Source: an uncultured Brachybacterium sp. (GTDB lineage: Bacteria; Actinomycetota; Actinomycetes; Actinomycetales; Dermabacteraceae). From it: a stretch of DNA of 64,000 bases. The notes beneath the pieces are model-generated. The model had not been told where the DNA came from, did not search any database, and was given only the letters and a program-made list of their open reading frames with translations. The stretch's first letter is position 1, and every line of letters begins with the position of its first letter. Shown here piece after piece: positions 7,965-16,942 of this stretch. The translations under genes and the position numbers were made by a program. Where the stretch lies: contig NZ_CANMSY010000002.1 of assembly GCF_947500705.1 (NCBI RefSeq), positions 124,001-188,000 on the forward strand, written 5' to 3'.

Positions 7965-10883
7965 TCAGCGGCCGGTGAGGCTCCAGACGTCCTCACTCTG
8001 CTCCTCGTCTCCGTCGTCGTGGTAATCGATCGCGGGCTCGGAGCCGTCATCGGCCAGCGGGTCGCTCGCATAACGATCCTCCCCGCTGTCACCGTCGGCG
8101 ACCGGCTCCGTTCCACCCGGCTCGAGGTCGACGGCCTGATCGGCGCCGTAGGGCTCGTCCTCGCCGCCGGTCGACACGTCCTCACCACGGATGCGAGCGA
8201 TCGCGGTGCCCAGCTCGTCCGGGTGGATGAGCACATCGCGCGCCTTGGACCCCTCGGAGGGGCCCACGATCTCGCGCGACTCGAGCAGGTCCATCAGGCG
8301 ACCGGCCTTCGCGAAGCCCACGCGGAGCTTGCGCTGCAGCATCGAGGTGGAGCCGAACTGGGTGGTGACCACCAGCTCCGTCGCCTGCAGCAGCACGTCG
8401 AGATCGTCGCCGATGTCATCGTCGATCTGCTTCTTGGCCGCGACGACCTGGACGTCCTCGCGATAGTTGGGCTTCATCTGGGTCTTGACGTGGTCGACGA
8501 CCTTGTGGATCTCGGACTCGTTGACCCAGGCGCCCTGGACACGCATCGGCTTGGCCTTGCCCATCGGATGGAACAAAGCGTCGCCCTGACCGATCAGCTT
8601 CTCGGCGCCGACGGAGTCGAGGATGACCCGGGAGTCCTGCAGCGAGGACGTCGCGAAGGCCAGACGGCTGGGCACGTTGGCCTTGATGATGCCGGTGACG
8701 ACATCGACCGAGGGTCGCTGGGTGGCCAGGATCAGGTGGATCCCGGCCGCACGGGCGAGCTGTGTGATGCGCTGGATGGAGGCCTCGACGTCGCGCGGGG
8801 CGACCATCATCAGGTCCGCGAGCTCGTCGACCACGACCAGCAGGTAGGGGTACGGGGCGAGGCGGCGCTCGCTGCCGGCGGGCAGCTTCACCTCTCCGGC
8901 CCGGACGGCCTTGTTGAAGTCGTCGAGGTGCTTGTACCCGAAGGCGGCGAGGTCGTCGTAGCGGGCGTCCATCTCCTTGACCACCCACTCAAGGGCCTCG
9001 GCGGCCTTCTTCGGATTGGTGATGATCGGGGTGATCAGGTGCGGGATGCCCTCATAGATGGTGAGCTCGACGCGCTTGGGGTCCACCAGCACCATCCGCA
9101 CCTCCTCCGGCGTGGAGCGCATCAGGATCGAGGTGATCATGGAGTTCACGAAGCTGGACTTGCCGGCTCCGGTGGCACCGGCGACGAGCAGGTGGGGCAT
9201 CTTGGCGAGGTTCGCGACGACGTAGCCGCCCTCGACGTCCTTGCCCACGCCCATCACCAGCGGGTGCTCGTTGCGGCGCGCCACCGAGCTGCGCAGCACG
9301 TCGCCCAGCGCGACCGTCTCGCGGTCGGTGTTGGGGATCTCGATGCCGATGGCCTTCTTGCCGGGGATCGGCGAGAGGATGCGCACATCGGCGCTGGCCA
9401 CGGCATAGGAGATGTTCTTGTCCAGGGCCGTGACCTTCTCGACCTTCGTCCCCGGGGCCAGCTCGACCTCGTAGCGGGTGACCGTGGGGCCACGGGAGAA
9501 GCCGACCACCTCGGCATTGACGTTGAACTGCTCGAAGACCTCGCCGAGCGCGGCGACCACCTGGTCGTTGGCCTCGGAGCGGGTCTTGTGCGGAGGGCCC
9601 TCCAGCAGGAAGGAGGAGTCCGGAAGGGTATAGACGATGTCTCCGGCGAGCTCCAGCTGTTCGCCGGCACGGGGCAGGTCGCCCATCGGCGGCGGGACCA
9701 GCTCCGCCTTCTCCTCGGGCACGGCCTTGGCGGGCACGACCTTGGTCGGCATGGCCTTGGTCGGGGCGGGCTGGGAGGCGCCTGCAGAGGTCGAGGCAAC
9801 GGGCAGCGATGTCGTGGCGTCGGCGCCGTTCGCCTCCTTGCCCGGGAAGGTCTTGGCGCGGTGGTTCTCGTCCTGGACCACATCGTAGACATCCGCGGCG
9901 TCGGCGGGTGCGCCGCGACGCTGCGGGCTGCGGCGGCTCTTCTTCTTCGCGGTCGCCGCGGTCGCGGCATCCTCGTCGACTCCCTGCTCGAAGGCCTCGT
10001 CGCCGTCATAGCCGAAGCTCTCGTGATCCCGTCCGGCCGCTTCCGCCTTCTCCCGGCGGCTGCGACGGCGGGGCCGACCGGTGGCCTGGGCCTCGGTCGC
10101 CTGCTCACGCAGGGCAGGGTCGATGCGGCGGGGGCGCAGCCCGAAGGCGACCCGTTCCTCGTCCTCCTCCTCGCTGCGACCCACGGCGATGTCATATACG
10201 TCGCGCAGGCGAGAGGGGATCGACTCGACCGGGGTGGCGGTGAGCACCAGGAGCCCGAACGCGATCAGGATCGAGTGGAAGACCACCACCGCGACCGGCG
10301 GCAGCAGTGCCTCGAGCGGGGCGGCGGCCAGGAATCCGAGCACCCCTCCCCCGCGGGCCAGTGCATCGATGCCGTCGGCCGGAGCGGGCAGTCGTGCCGA
10401 GACCGAGGCGATCGCCGAGATCGCGGTGAGCAGGATCGCGATGCCGATCACGATGCGGGTGTTGGCGCGCACCTGATCCGGGCGTCGGAACATGCGCAGG
10501 GACCAGCCGGCGGCCAGCAGCGGGATCACCATCGAGGAGATCCCGAAGGTGCCGGCCACCACGGTGTGCACAGCACCGAGCACCGGTCCCGCGGACTGCC
10601 ACCATTCGACGACGGCGACCAGGATCGCGATGAGCAGGAGGAACAGCGCGTAGCCGTCTCGCCGCTGCTCAGGGGCGACCTCCCATCGCTGCACACCGAT
10701 CGAGCGGATCATTCCGCCGACCATGCGAGCGATCGCGAGATAGCCGGAACGCAGTGCGCGTGCCGGCAGAGGGAGCGTCGAGGGGTCGTTCGCCCCGGAT
10801 CCGGTGGTGCGCGAGGTGCCGGCAGCAGCGGTCCGAGAGGAGCCTTTCGACGCACGTGCGGGGGAAGACGTACGTGTCGCCAT
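7965..10883 (-). CDS. ftsK: FtsK/SpoIIIE DNA translocase
   Basis: Septum-located hexameric DNA pump that clears the chromosome from the closing division site; 972 residues. The N-terminal region holds about four membrane helices (roughly residues 75-215), then a long charged Ala/Pro/Lys linker to about residue 430. Next comes the motor, with Walker A GATGAGKSS near residue 570 and Walker B LLVVVDELADLM. The C-terminal winged-helix gamma domain (TSMLQRKLRVGFAKAGRLMD) binds orienting DNA sites. A further acidic tail of ~80 residues follows. dapA lies upstream, separated by a hairpin. Confidence 0.96.
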   Translation of the reverse strand: MATRTSSPARASKGSSRTAAAGTSRTTGSGANDPSTLPLPARALRSGYLAIARMVGGMIRSIGVQRWEVAPEQRRDGYALFLLLIAILVAVVEWWQSAGPVLGAVHTVVAGTFGISSMVIPLLAAGWSLRMFRRPDQVRANTRIVIGIAILLTAISAIASVSARLPAPADGIDALARGGGVLGFLAAAPLEALLPPVAVVVFHSILIAFGLLVLTATPVESIPSRLRDVYDIAVGRSEEEDEERVAFGLRPRRIDPALREQATEAQATGRPRRRSRREKAEAAGRDHESFGYDGDEAFEQGVDEDAATAATAKKKSRRSPQRRGAPADAADVYDVVQDENHRAKTFPGKEANGADATTSLPVASTSAGASQPAPTKAMPTKVVPAKAVPEEKAELVPPPMGDLPRAGEQLELAGDIVYTLPDSSFLLEGPPHKTRSEANDQVVAALGEVFEQFNVNAEVVGFSRGPTVTRYEVELAPGTKVEKVTALDKNISYAVASADVRILSPIPGKKAIGIEIPNTDRETVALGDVLRSSVARRNEHPLVMGVGKDVEGGYVVANLAKMPHLLVAGATGAGKSSFVNSMITSILMRSTPEEVRMVLVDPKRVELTIYEGIPHLITPIITNPKKAAEALEWVVKEMDARYDDLAAFGYKHLDDFNKAVRAGEVKLPAGSERRLAPYPYLLVVVDELADLMMVAPRDVEASIQRITQLARAAGIHLILATQRPSVDVVTGIIKANVPSRLAFATSSLQDSRVILDSVGAEKLIGQGDALFHPMGKAKPMRVQGAWVNESEIHKVVDHVKTQMKPNYREDVQVVAAKKQIDDDIGDDLDVLLQATELVVTTQFGSTSMLQRKLRVGFAKAGRLMDLLESREIVGPSEGSKARDVLIHPDELGTAIARIRGEDVSTGGEDEPYGADQAVDLEPGGTEPVADGDSGEDRYASDPLADDGSEPAIDYHDDGDEEQSEDVWSLTGR

Positions 10884-10908
10884 GGGTCCGATGCTACATT
10901 CCGCGCCG

Positions 10909-10929
10909 CCCCGCCCCCGGGAGGCGGGG
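10909..10929 (-). terminator. Hairpin after dapA
   Basis: CCCCGCC, a 7-base loop, GGCGGGG, between the dapA stop and the ftsK start. There is no T-run; GC-rich stems of this sort often serve as terminators in actinobacteria. Confidence 0.5.
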
Positions 10930-11004
10930 TGTTCGGCCTCGTCACACGGGCGCCGCCTGAGTCACACAGGAGCTCTCCGGGACCGGTCGAGAGGGTGAGC
11001 CCGG

Positions 11005-11913
11005 TCAGAGAAGACCGGCGGCGTCCAGTGCTTCCGAGAGCATGCGCAGCTGGTCGGTGTCGGCCGGGACATGCGGGCCGCGCATCGCCGCATGCGGCAG
11101 CACGCCCTGCAGGTGGAGTGCGGCTTTGGCGGCCACGGCTCCGGGCATGTGGTTCATGATCGCCTCGACCACCGGGACCAGCCCGCGGTGGGCGGCGAGC
11201 GCGGCGGGCAGATCTCCCCGGTCCACGGCCTGAACCATCTCGCGCTCGAGATCGCCGGCCACCTGCCCGACCACGGACACCATTCCGGCGGCCCCGATGG
11301 ACAGCCAGGGCAGGTTCAGCCCGTCCTCGCCGGAGTAGTAGACGAGGTCGGCCTGCGCCATGACCCGGCTCGCCTGCTGCAGATCTGCCTTGGCGTCCTT
11401 CACCGCGAGGATCCGCGGGTTCTCGCCGAGTCGCAGCAGGGTCTCGAAGCTCAACGGGGTGCCGGTGCGGCCCGGGATGTCATAGAGCATCACCGGCAGG
11501 TCCGTGGAGTCCGCGATCGCGGTGGTGTGCGCGATGATCCCGGCCTGGCTGGGCTTGGAGTAGTACGGGGTGACCACCAGCAGCCCGTCGATCCCGAGCT
11601 TGGCGTGCTCCCGCGCGAGGTCGATCGAGTGGGCGGTGTCGTAGGTGCCCACCCCTGCGACCACGGTGACCTCGGGGCCGACGGCATCCCTCACCGCGCG
11701 AGCCAGCTCGAGCTTCTCGACATCGGTGAGGGTGGGGGCCTCGCCGGTCGTGCCGGAGACCACGATCATGTCGTTGCCGTGCCGGACCACATGGTCGGCC
11801 AGCTTCTGCGCGGACTCCAGGTCCACGCCATGGCCGTCCTCGGTGAGCGGGGTGACCATCGCGGTCCCCACCGCGCCGAACGGTCGCGCAGAGCGCGTTG
11901 CGGTGCTGGTCAT
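11005..11913 (-). CDS. dapA: 4-hydroxy-tetrahydrodipicolinate synthase
   Basis: Condenses pyruvate and aspartate semialdehyde in the first committed step to diaminopimelate and lysine; 302 residues forming a TIM barrel. The Schiff-base lysine is in ILAVKDAK and the catalytic tyrosine in MLYDIPGRTG. The ATG at 11913 has GGGAGG upstream and gives family length; the open frame reaches 12123. The start is only 55 bases after the stop of the asnB fusion gene, so the two may be cotranscribed. dapB lies about 5 kb away at 17.4 kb. Confidence 0.95.
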   Translation of the reverse strand: MTSTATRSARPFGAVGTAMVTPLTEDGHGVDLESAQKLADHVVRHGNDMIVVSGTTGEAPTLTDVEKLELARAVRDAVGPEVTVVAGVGTYDTAHSIDLAREHAKLGIDGLLVVTPYYSKPSQAGIIAHTTAIADSTDLPVMLYDIPGRTGTPLSFETLLRLGENPRILAVKDAKADLQQASRVMAQADLVYYSGEDGLNLPWLSIGAAGMVSVVGQVAGDLEREMVQAVDRGDLPAALAAHRGLVPVVEAIMNHMPGAVAAKAALHLQGVLPHAAMRGPHVPADTDQLRMLSEALDAAGLL

Positions 11914-11968
11914 GGGATCCTCCCGAGAATGTTCTGCTGCCAGGAGCCTAGACCAGGTCCGCGGCTGC

Positions 11969-14746
11969 TCAATGCTGTGACGCGATGCCGAGATCGACGA
12001 GGATCGCCAGCGGGGTGCGCTGACGGCCCTGGCCGAGCGGGTTGTCCGCGAAGGTCGCCTCGAGGTGCTCGTGCGGGGTCGCGACGTCGGAGCCCAGCAC
12101 GTTGCGGCCGATGTCGTTGGCATCCATCACGACGGTTCCCACGAAGCGCTCGCGCAGCGCGGCGGGGATGTCGGCACCGCGGATCGCTGCGGAGATCCGT
12201 GCGGCGACGGCGTCCGGATCCTTCGGCGGCAGCTTGGCGGAGACGTTCGAGGGGAACGCCGAGTACGGGGTCGGTCCGTCGATCGCCCGCACGTTCGCGC
12301 CGACGACTTCGTAGAACAGACCCTTCCGGCCGATCACCTTGCCCGCGGCGCCGGCGGCGGAGGCCGCGAGCACCCGGGGCAGCCCGACCTCGCGGATCGC
12401 GAGCTCCATCGTGGTGGGATCGCCCAGGCCGATGCCGGCCGGGGTGCGCGTGACGAAGCGGCTGAGCACCTTCGCCGAGCGGCGGGGCTTGACCTCCCAG
12501 GTGAACCAGGAGCGGCCCTGCGCGATCGCGATGATCTTCTCGCTGATCACGAAGTACCAGGGTGCTCCTGCGGGCAGGACATCGGCGGGGAGTCCGGCGG
12601 CGAAACGCTCGACGCGCCCCCGCGCGAGCCTCTCGATGTCGTCGCCGCGAGCCACCAGCTCGGTCTGCAGGGGCAGCCGACGCCAGCTGTGGCGGTCCGT
12701 CGCGGAGACGAGATCGAGCTGCTTGTCCGGGTTGGCGACGTAGTCGCTCTTCGGTGCCTCGGTCTCCTCGATCTGATCAGCCTCGACGGCACCTGTCGCC
12801 GGCGCGGGCACGGTCGGTGCGGCCTGGGCGTCGATCTGCGCGGAACCGCCGAGCGCGAGGGTGGCGCCCTCGGCGTCGTCGAAGAAGGTGCGCATCCACA
12901 GCTCGACGTTCAGCAGGCGCCAGAACATCAGCGTGCCGTGGTTCTCGGGGTGGGCGATGTAGTCGTCGAACAGCGCCAGCACGCTGGGGGCGTCGAAGTA
13001 GGGACGGGAGGCGAAGGACGCCGAGGCGAAGATGTCCCGCAGCTCCGGCGCGATCGTGCGGAACCACTCCCCCTCGGGGGTGGTGAAGCCGATCTTGTTG
13101 CGGCGCTTGGAGATCATGTCGGGGAGGATCCCGTCCATCGACTCCCGCAGGATCCGCTTGTTCCAACCGTCGTGGATGATCGCGGATTCGTCGAGGGAGA
13201 ACAGGAACTTCAGCAGCTCCTTGTCCACGAAGGGAACGCGGCCCTCGATGCTGAAGCGCATCGTGTTCTTGTCCTCGTAGCGAAGCAGCGAGGGCAGGGA
13301 GGCCTGGAAGGTGTCCTCGAGCAGCCGCTCCTTGAGGTCGTCCTGGATCGAGGTGACCTTCTCGGAGCTGTGCTCCGCGACGAAGCCGGAGTTCAGCAGC
13401 GCCTCGATCGGCACCGAGGTGCGGCCGGAGAACTTGGTGCGGGCGAGCTTGCGGAGGATGTCACGGGAGCCGATCATCTCGCTCGCGAGCTCCTTGTACC
13501 GCTTCTGGCGGCGCAGCTGGCGCAGGTAGATGTAGAAGTACGGGTTGTAGCCGGCCATCATCTCGTCGGCGCCCTGGCCATCCAGCAGCACCGTGACGTG
13601 CTTGCTGGCCTCGCGCATCACCGCGTACTGCGCGTACGGACCGGTGGAGATGATCGGCTCCTCCTGGGTGCGCACGAAGTCGTGCAGGTCCTCGAGGAAG
13701 GCTTCCGGCTTGGGGTGGATCTTGTGTGCGGTGATCTGGCCCGCGTTGTCGCTGAGCAGCTTGTCGACATAGGCCTCCTCATCGTTCGAGGAGTTCGGGA
13801 AGACGGCGGAGAAGGTGTTCTGCCGGGAGCCGACGGCGCTGTAGCGCTCGTCCTCGGGCTGCTCGCGCAGATGGCGGGCGATCACGGCGGCGACCGCGGA
13901 GGAGTCCAGGCCCCCGGAGAGGGAGGTGCCCACGGGCACCTCGGACTGCAGGCGCAGGCGCACCGACTCCTGGAAGCGCTCGCGGTACTCGTCCACGACC
14001 TGCTGGTCGTAGGGGCGGCTGGGGCGGGCGGCGATCTCGCGCAGCTCGTCCTTGAGCTGGGTGAAGGGGGAGGTCGCGGTGCCGTCGGCGCTGATCTCGA
14101 GCACCTCACCGGCCATCAGCCGGTGCACGCCCGCGAAGAAGGTCCGGGAGTCGTCGTCCTGGACGCGGAACTTCAGGTAGCGGTAGACCGCACGGTCATC
14201 CGGCGCGGCCTCGAAGACGCGGGCGGCCAGGAGCGAGCGGATCTCGGAGCCGAAGACGACCCTGGGGGTGCCGACCCCTGTGGCTGTGCCGGTGGTGGGG
14301 TCGACCCAGTAGTAGAGGGGCTTGATGCCGAAGTGGTCACGAGCGATCGTGACGGTGCCGGTATGCGCGTCATGGATCGCGAAGGCGAACATGCCGTTGA
14401 AGCGGTCGTAGGCGGCCGTGCCCCACTCCGCGTGCGCCTCGAGCAGCACCTCGGTGTCGGAGTCCGTCCGGAAGACGTGGCCGAGACCCTCGAGCTCGGA
14501 GCGCAGGTCGAGATAGTTGTAGGTCTCGCCGTTGTAGATGATCGTGTACCGGCCATCGGCCGTCGTCATCGGCTGAGCGCCGTGCTCACGGTCGATGATG
14601 GCCAGCCGGCGATGGGCGAGCCCGGTCTGGTCGTCGACGAAGAGTCCTTCGCCGTCGGGACCGCGATGGGCCAGCGCGCCGCTCATCCGGCGGGCGATGT
14701 CCTCGGTGTCAGCACCGAATCCGTAGGTACCGGCGATTCCGCACAT
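11969..14746 (-). CDS. asnB: Asparagine synthase (glutamine-hydrolysing) fused to a C-terminal F420-glutamyl-ligase-like domain
   Basis: One uninterrupted 925-residue frame. Residues 1-~210 are a class II glutaminase domain with catalytic Cys2 (MCGIAG). Residues ~250-625 are the synthetase domain with the ATP-binding loop SGGLDSS at 277-283. Such enzymes use glutamine nitrogen to amidate aspartate; actinobacterial relatives (LtsA type) amidate diaminopimelate in peptidoglycan. AsnB proteins normally end near residue 625-650. Here a linker leads to a further domain, ~690-925, with SEKIIAIAQGR, KLPPKDPD and MDANDIGRNVLG. These resemble non-canonical members of the CofE/F420-0 gamma-glutamyl ligase family. 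The GATase/AsnB part is certain; the tail assignment is from memory of motifs. dapA follows after 55 bases. Confidence 0.9.
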   Translation of the reverse strand: MCGIAGTYGFGADTEDIARRMSGALAHRGPDGEGLFVDDQTGLAHRRLAIIDREHGAQPMTTADGRYTIIYNGETYNYLDLRSELEGLGHVFRTDSDTEVLLEAHAEWGTAAYDRFNGMFAFAIHDAHTGTVTIARDHFGIKPLYYWVDPTTGTATGVGTPRVVFGSEIRSLLAARVFEAAPDDRAVYRYLKFRVQDDDSRTFFAGVHRLMAGEVLEISADGTATSPFTQLKDELREIAARPSRPYDQQVVDEYRERFQESVRLRLQSEVPVGTSLSGGLDSSAVAAVIARHLREQPEDERYSAVGSRQNTFSAVFPNSSNDEEAYVDKLLSDNAGQITAHKIHPKPEAFLEDLHDFVRTQEEPIISTGPYAQYAVMREASKHVTVLLDGQGADEMMAGYNPYFYIYLRQLRRQKRYKELASEMIGSRDILRKLARTKFSGRTSVPIEALLNSGFVAEHSSEKVTSIQDDLKERLLEDTFQASLPSLLRYEDKNTMRFSIEGRVPFVDKELLKFLFSLDESAIIHDGWNKRILRESMDGILPDMISKRRNKIGFTTPEGEWFRTIAPELRDIFASASFASRPYFDAPSVLALFDDYIAHPENHGTLMFWRLLNVELWMRTFFDDAEGATLALGGSAQIDAQAAPTVPAPATGAVEADQIEETEAPKSDYVANPDKQLDLVSATDRHSWRRLPLQTELVARGDDIERLARGRVERFAAGLPADVLPAGAPWYFVISEKIIAIAQGRSWFTWEVKPRRSAKVLSRFVTRTPAGIGLGDPTTMELAIREVGLPRVLAASAAGAAGKVIGRKGLFYEVVGANVRAIDGPTPYSAFPSNVSAKLPPKDPDAVAARISAAIRGADIPAALRERFVGTVVMDANDIGRNVLGSDVATPHEHLEATFADNPLGQGRQRTPLAILVDLGIASQH

Positions 14747-14909
14747 GGGACGAGTCCTTTCGAGGGGGACGGCTGCCGCCCGCAGTCAGGGCGCTCGGCA
14801 CAGAGAGGGAGGGGCGTCAGGGACGCACCCGAGGTCTCCCGGCACGCGGACGGAACGGGTTCGGCCGCCCGAGCCTATCAACGGGTCCGAGCCCGCTGAG
14901 GCAGGCGCG

Positions 14910-14935
14910 ACGTGACATTCAGACGTGACATTCAG
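14910..14935. repeat. 13-bp tandem duplication across the HAD gene stop
   Basis: ACGTGACATTCAG occurs twice head to tail. The copy nearer the gene carries the stop codon of the HAD phosphatase (14932-14934). Confidence 0.9.
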
Positions 14936-15663
14936 CTGCCGCGGCGCGAGAGGACCAGCTCGGCCCCGTCGACTCGGAGCTCGAGGTCGTCCAACGACGT
15001 GACCAGCGCATCTGCGAGCGGGGCGAGGTCGCCGGCCGGCGTGGTGCTGGTCACCGCGATGGTGCGGGCACCGGCCGCCGCGCCGGAGTGCAGGCCACCG
15101 ATCGAATCCTCGATGACGATGGTGTCGGCGGGGTCGATGGAGAGCCGCTCGGCGCCCAGCAGGTAGGGCTCGGGATCCGGCTTGCCTGTGCTGACCTGGT
15201 CGGCGGTGACGAGTCCCGCAGGAACCGGCAGCCCGGTGCGGGCCCAGCGGGCCTCGAACAGCGGTCGGGTGCAGGAGGTGACGATGGTCCAGGTGGCGCG
15301 GCCGATCTGCGCGGATGCCGCATCGAGCTCACGCAGCAGACGTTCCGTGCCCGGCAGCACCACGATCTCCGCGACGTCGGCGATCTCCAGCTCCTCGATC
15401 CTGCGGTGAGCGGCGTCCAGCGCCGCCTCGTCGAGCTCTGGCAGCAGTTCGCCGAGAACCTGCCGGGCAGGCTTGCCGTGCTCTTCAGCGCCGAAGGTGA
15501 GATCCGTGCCGAGCTCGCGCAGCAGCTGGTTCCAGGAGCGTTCGACCGACGGACCCGAATCGATCAGGGTCCCATCCATGTCCAGCAGCAGCGCGGAGGT
15601 GCGCATCGGCAGGGTCTGCCCTTCCGAAGGGACGGTACGGGAGGGGACAGAGGAAGACGTCAT
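14932..15663 (-). CDS. HAD-superfamily sugar-phosphatase-like hydrolase
   Basis: Phosphatase of the beta-phosphoglucomutase-like HAD group, 243 residues. Motif I is DMDGTLID (nucleophile Asp28, acid/base Asp30), motif II is in TIVTSC, motif III is GKPDPEPYLLGAERL and motif IV is IVIEDSIGG. The cap domain is helical. In this group the GKPDPEPY motif is common in sugar-phosphate phosphatases such as the GPP/DOG-2 type, but the substrate cannot be read from the sequence. ATG 15663 with a GGGGG tract upstream is used; an internal ATG at 15606 is an alternative. It is divergent from azlC. Confidence 0.87.
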   Translation of the reverse strand: MTSSSVPSRTVPSEGQTLPMRTSALLLDMDGTLIDSGPSVERSWNQLLRELGTDLTFGAEEHGKPARQVLGELLPELDEAALDAAHRRIEELEIADVAEIVVLPGTERLLRELDAASAQIGRATWTIVTSCTRPLFEARWARTGLPVPAGLVTADQVSTGKPDPEPYLLGAERLSIDPADTIVIEDSIGGLHSGAAAGARTIAVTSTTPAGDLAPLADALVTSLDDLELRVDGAELVLSRRGS

Positions 15664-15737
15664 GCCCCCAGAATCTCATACCGACCGCAGGACAGGACAG
15701 CAGCATCTGCGCAGGTGGCCGTAGAGTGTCGAGCATC

Positions 15738-16544
15738 ATGACCACTGCTTCACCGCCCGCGTCGACCCCCGGCCCGACCACCGCCGAGCGGTTGCGCACG
15801 ATCCGCCGGACCGGTCTGTCGATCGGTGTGGCCACCGGCCTGTACGGCATCTCCTTCGGAGCCCTGGCCACCGCCTCCGGACTGGATGTCTGGCAGGCGA
15901 TGGTGCTCTCGGCGGTGATGTTCACCGGCGGCAGCCAGTTCGCCTTCATCGGCGTGGTGGGCGGTGGGGGTTCGGCGATCGGGGCGGCGCTGGCCGCCGT
16001 GCTGCTCGGGATCCGCAACACCCTGTACGGATTGATCCTGGCGCCGTCGCTGCCTCGGGGCGGGTTCCGTGGCTTCGCCCGGGCGCAGCTGACCATCGAC
16101 GAGTCCGCCGCGCTGGCGGCAGGCGGGACCACGACCGCGGAGAAGCGGGCGGGGTTCTGGGCCGCCGGGGTGTGGGTGTATGTCTTCTGGAATCTGTTCT
16201 CGCTGGTGGGTGCTCTGGCCGGGCAGCATGTCGCGGATCCGGGCGCGTGGGGTCTGGATGCGGCTGCAGCGGGCGCCTTCATCGCCCTGCTGTGGCCACG
16301 TCTGCGCAGCGGGGAGGCGGTCGCGGTCGCCGTGGCTGCGGCCTTCGTGGCACTGGTGACCACCCCCGCGCTGCCCTCCGGGCTGCCGGTGCTGGCCGCA
16401 GCGCTGGTGGCGGTGGTCGCGGGGCTGCTGCCCTCACGTCGGCCTCTGGTGCATCACCAGATCGAGGGCGACGCCGCGCCCGATACGGAGCCCGAGGAAG
16501 AGCCTGCACGCGACGAGGGACGACCGGAAGGTGGAGCACGATGA
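15738..16544 (+). CDS. azlC: AzlC-family branched-chain amino acid exporter, large subunit
   Basis: Membrane protein of 268 residues with about seven hydrophobic segments. It starts with the family pattern GVATGLYGISFGALA and FTGGSQFAF. AzlC pairs with a small AzlD subunit (LIV-E family) to export branched-chain amino acids or analogues; the substrate is inferred. ATG 15738 is chosen; a GTG four codons upstream (15726) is in frame. The C-terminus is an acidic, Glu/Pro-rich tail. The stop overlaps azlD by four bases. Confidence 0.9.
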   Translation: MTTASPPASTPGPTTAERLRTIRRTGLSIGVATGLYGISFGALATASGLDVWQAMVLSAVMFTGGSQFAFIGVVGGGGSAIGAALAAVLLGIRNTLYGLILAPSLPRGGFRGFARAQLTIDESAALAAGGTTTAEKRAGFWAAGVWVYVFWNLFSLVGALAGQHVADPGAWGLDAAAAGAFIALLWPRLRSGEAVAVAVAAAFVALVTTPALPSGLPVLAAALVAVVAGLLPSRRPLVHHQIEGDAAPDTEPEEEPARDEGRPEGGAR

Positions 16545-16855
16545 GCATGCTGTGGATCGCGGTGATCGCCGCCTCGGTGCTGTCCTTCGCGCAGAAGTGG
16601 GTGGGCTATCAGGCTCCGCCGGACGTGCTCGAGCGTCCCCGGGTCTCTCGGATCACGACGCTGCTGCCGATCGCGCTGCTGGGAGCGCTGGTGGCCACCC
16701 AGACTGCGACCAGCGGCAGCGAGATCGTGCTCGATGCTCGCCTGGCGGGCCTCGGCGCCGCCGTGATGCTGCTGTGCCTGCGGGCGCCGTTCCTGGTGGT
16801 CGTGGTCGGGGCGGCGGTGGTCGCGGCGGGTCTGCGGGCGCTCGGCTGGGCCTAG
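16541..16855 (+). CDS. azlD: AzlD-family small exporter subunit
   Basis: Small membrane protein of 104 residues with three or four hydrophobic segments, the usual AzlD size. It includes RITTLLPIALLGALVA and a hydrophobic C-terminal half. Its ATG lies in the ATGA overlap with the azlC stop, so the two subunits are made together. The last codons and the stop are part of a 25-bp sequence repeated once just downstream. Confidence 0.88.
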   Translation: MSMLWIAVIAASVLSFAQKWVGYQAPPDVLERPRVSRITTLLPIALLGALVATQTATSGSEIVLDARLAGLGAAVMLLCLRAPFLVVVVGAAVVAAGLRALGWA

Positions 16856-16899
16856 CCGCCACCGGCCACTGGGCCGGCTGGGCCTAGCCGCTACCGGCC
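16843..16899. repeat. 25-bp direct repeat (period 32) duplicating the azlD stop region
   Basis: The sequence beginning CGGCTGGGCCTAGCCG at 16843-16867 recurs at 16875-16899 with one mismatch. The first copy holds the azlD stop codon. The second copy lies outside any gene. Confidence 0.85.
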
Positions 16900-16942
16900 T
16901 CTCGGCCGAGTGTGCCCGGTCCTCGCACGGCAGGGGCGTCGG

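Noticed and set aside
8019-11159. 1046-codon plus-strand open frame opposite ftsK
   Set aside because: Antisense shadow produced by high GC at third codon positions; no family motif, and ftsK on the other strand is certain.
12065-14899. 944-codon plus-strand open frame opposite asnB
   Set aside because: Asp/Gly/Leu-rich low-complexity product with no motif; asnB fills the minus strand without a break.
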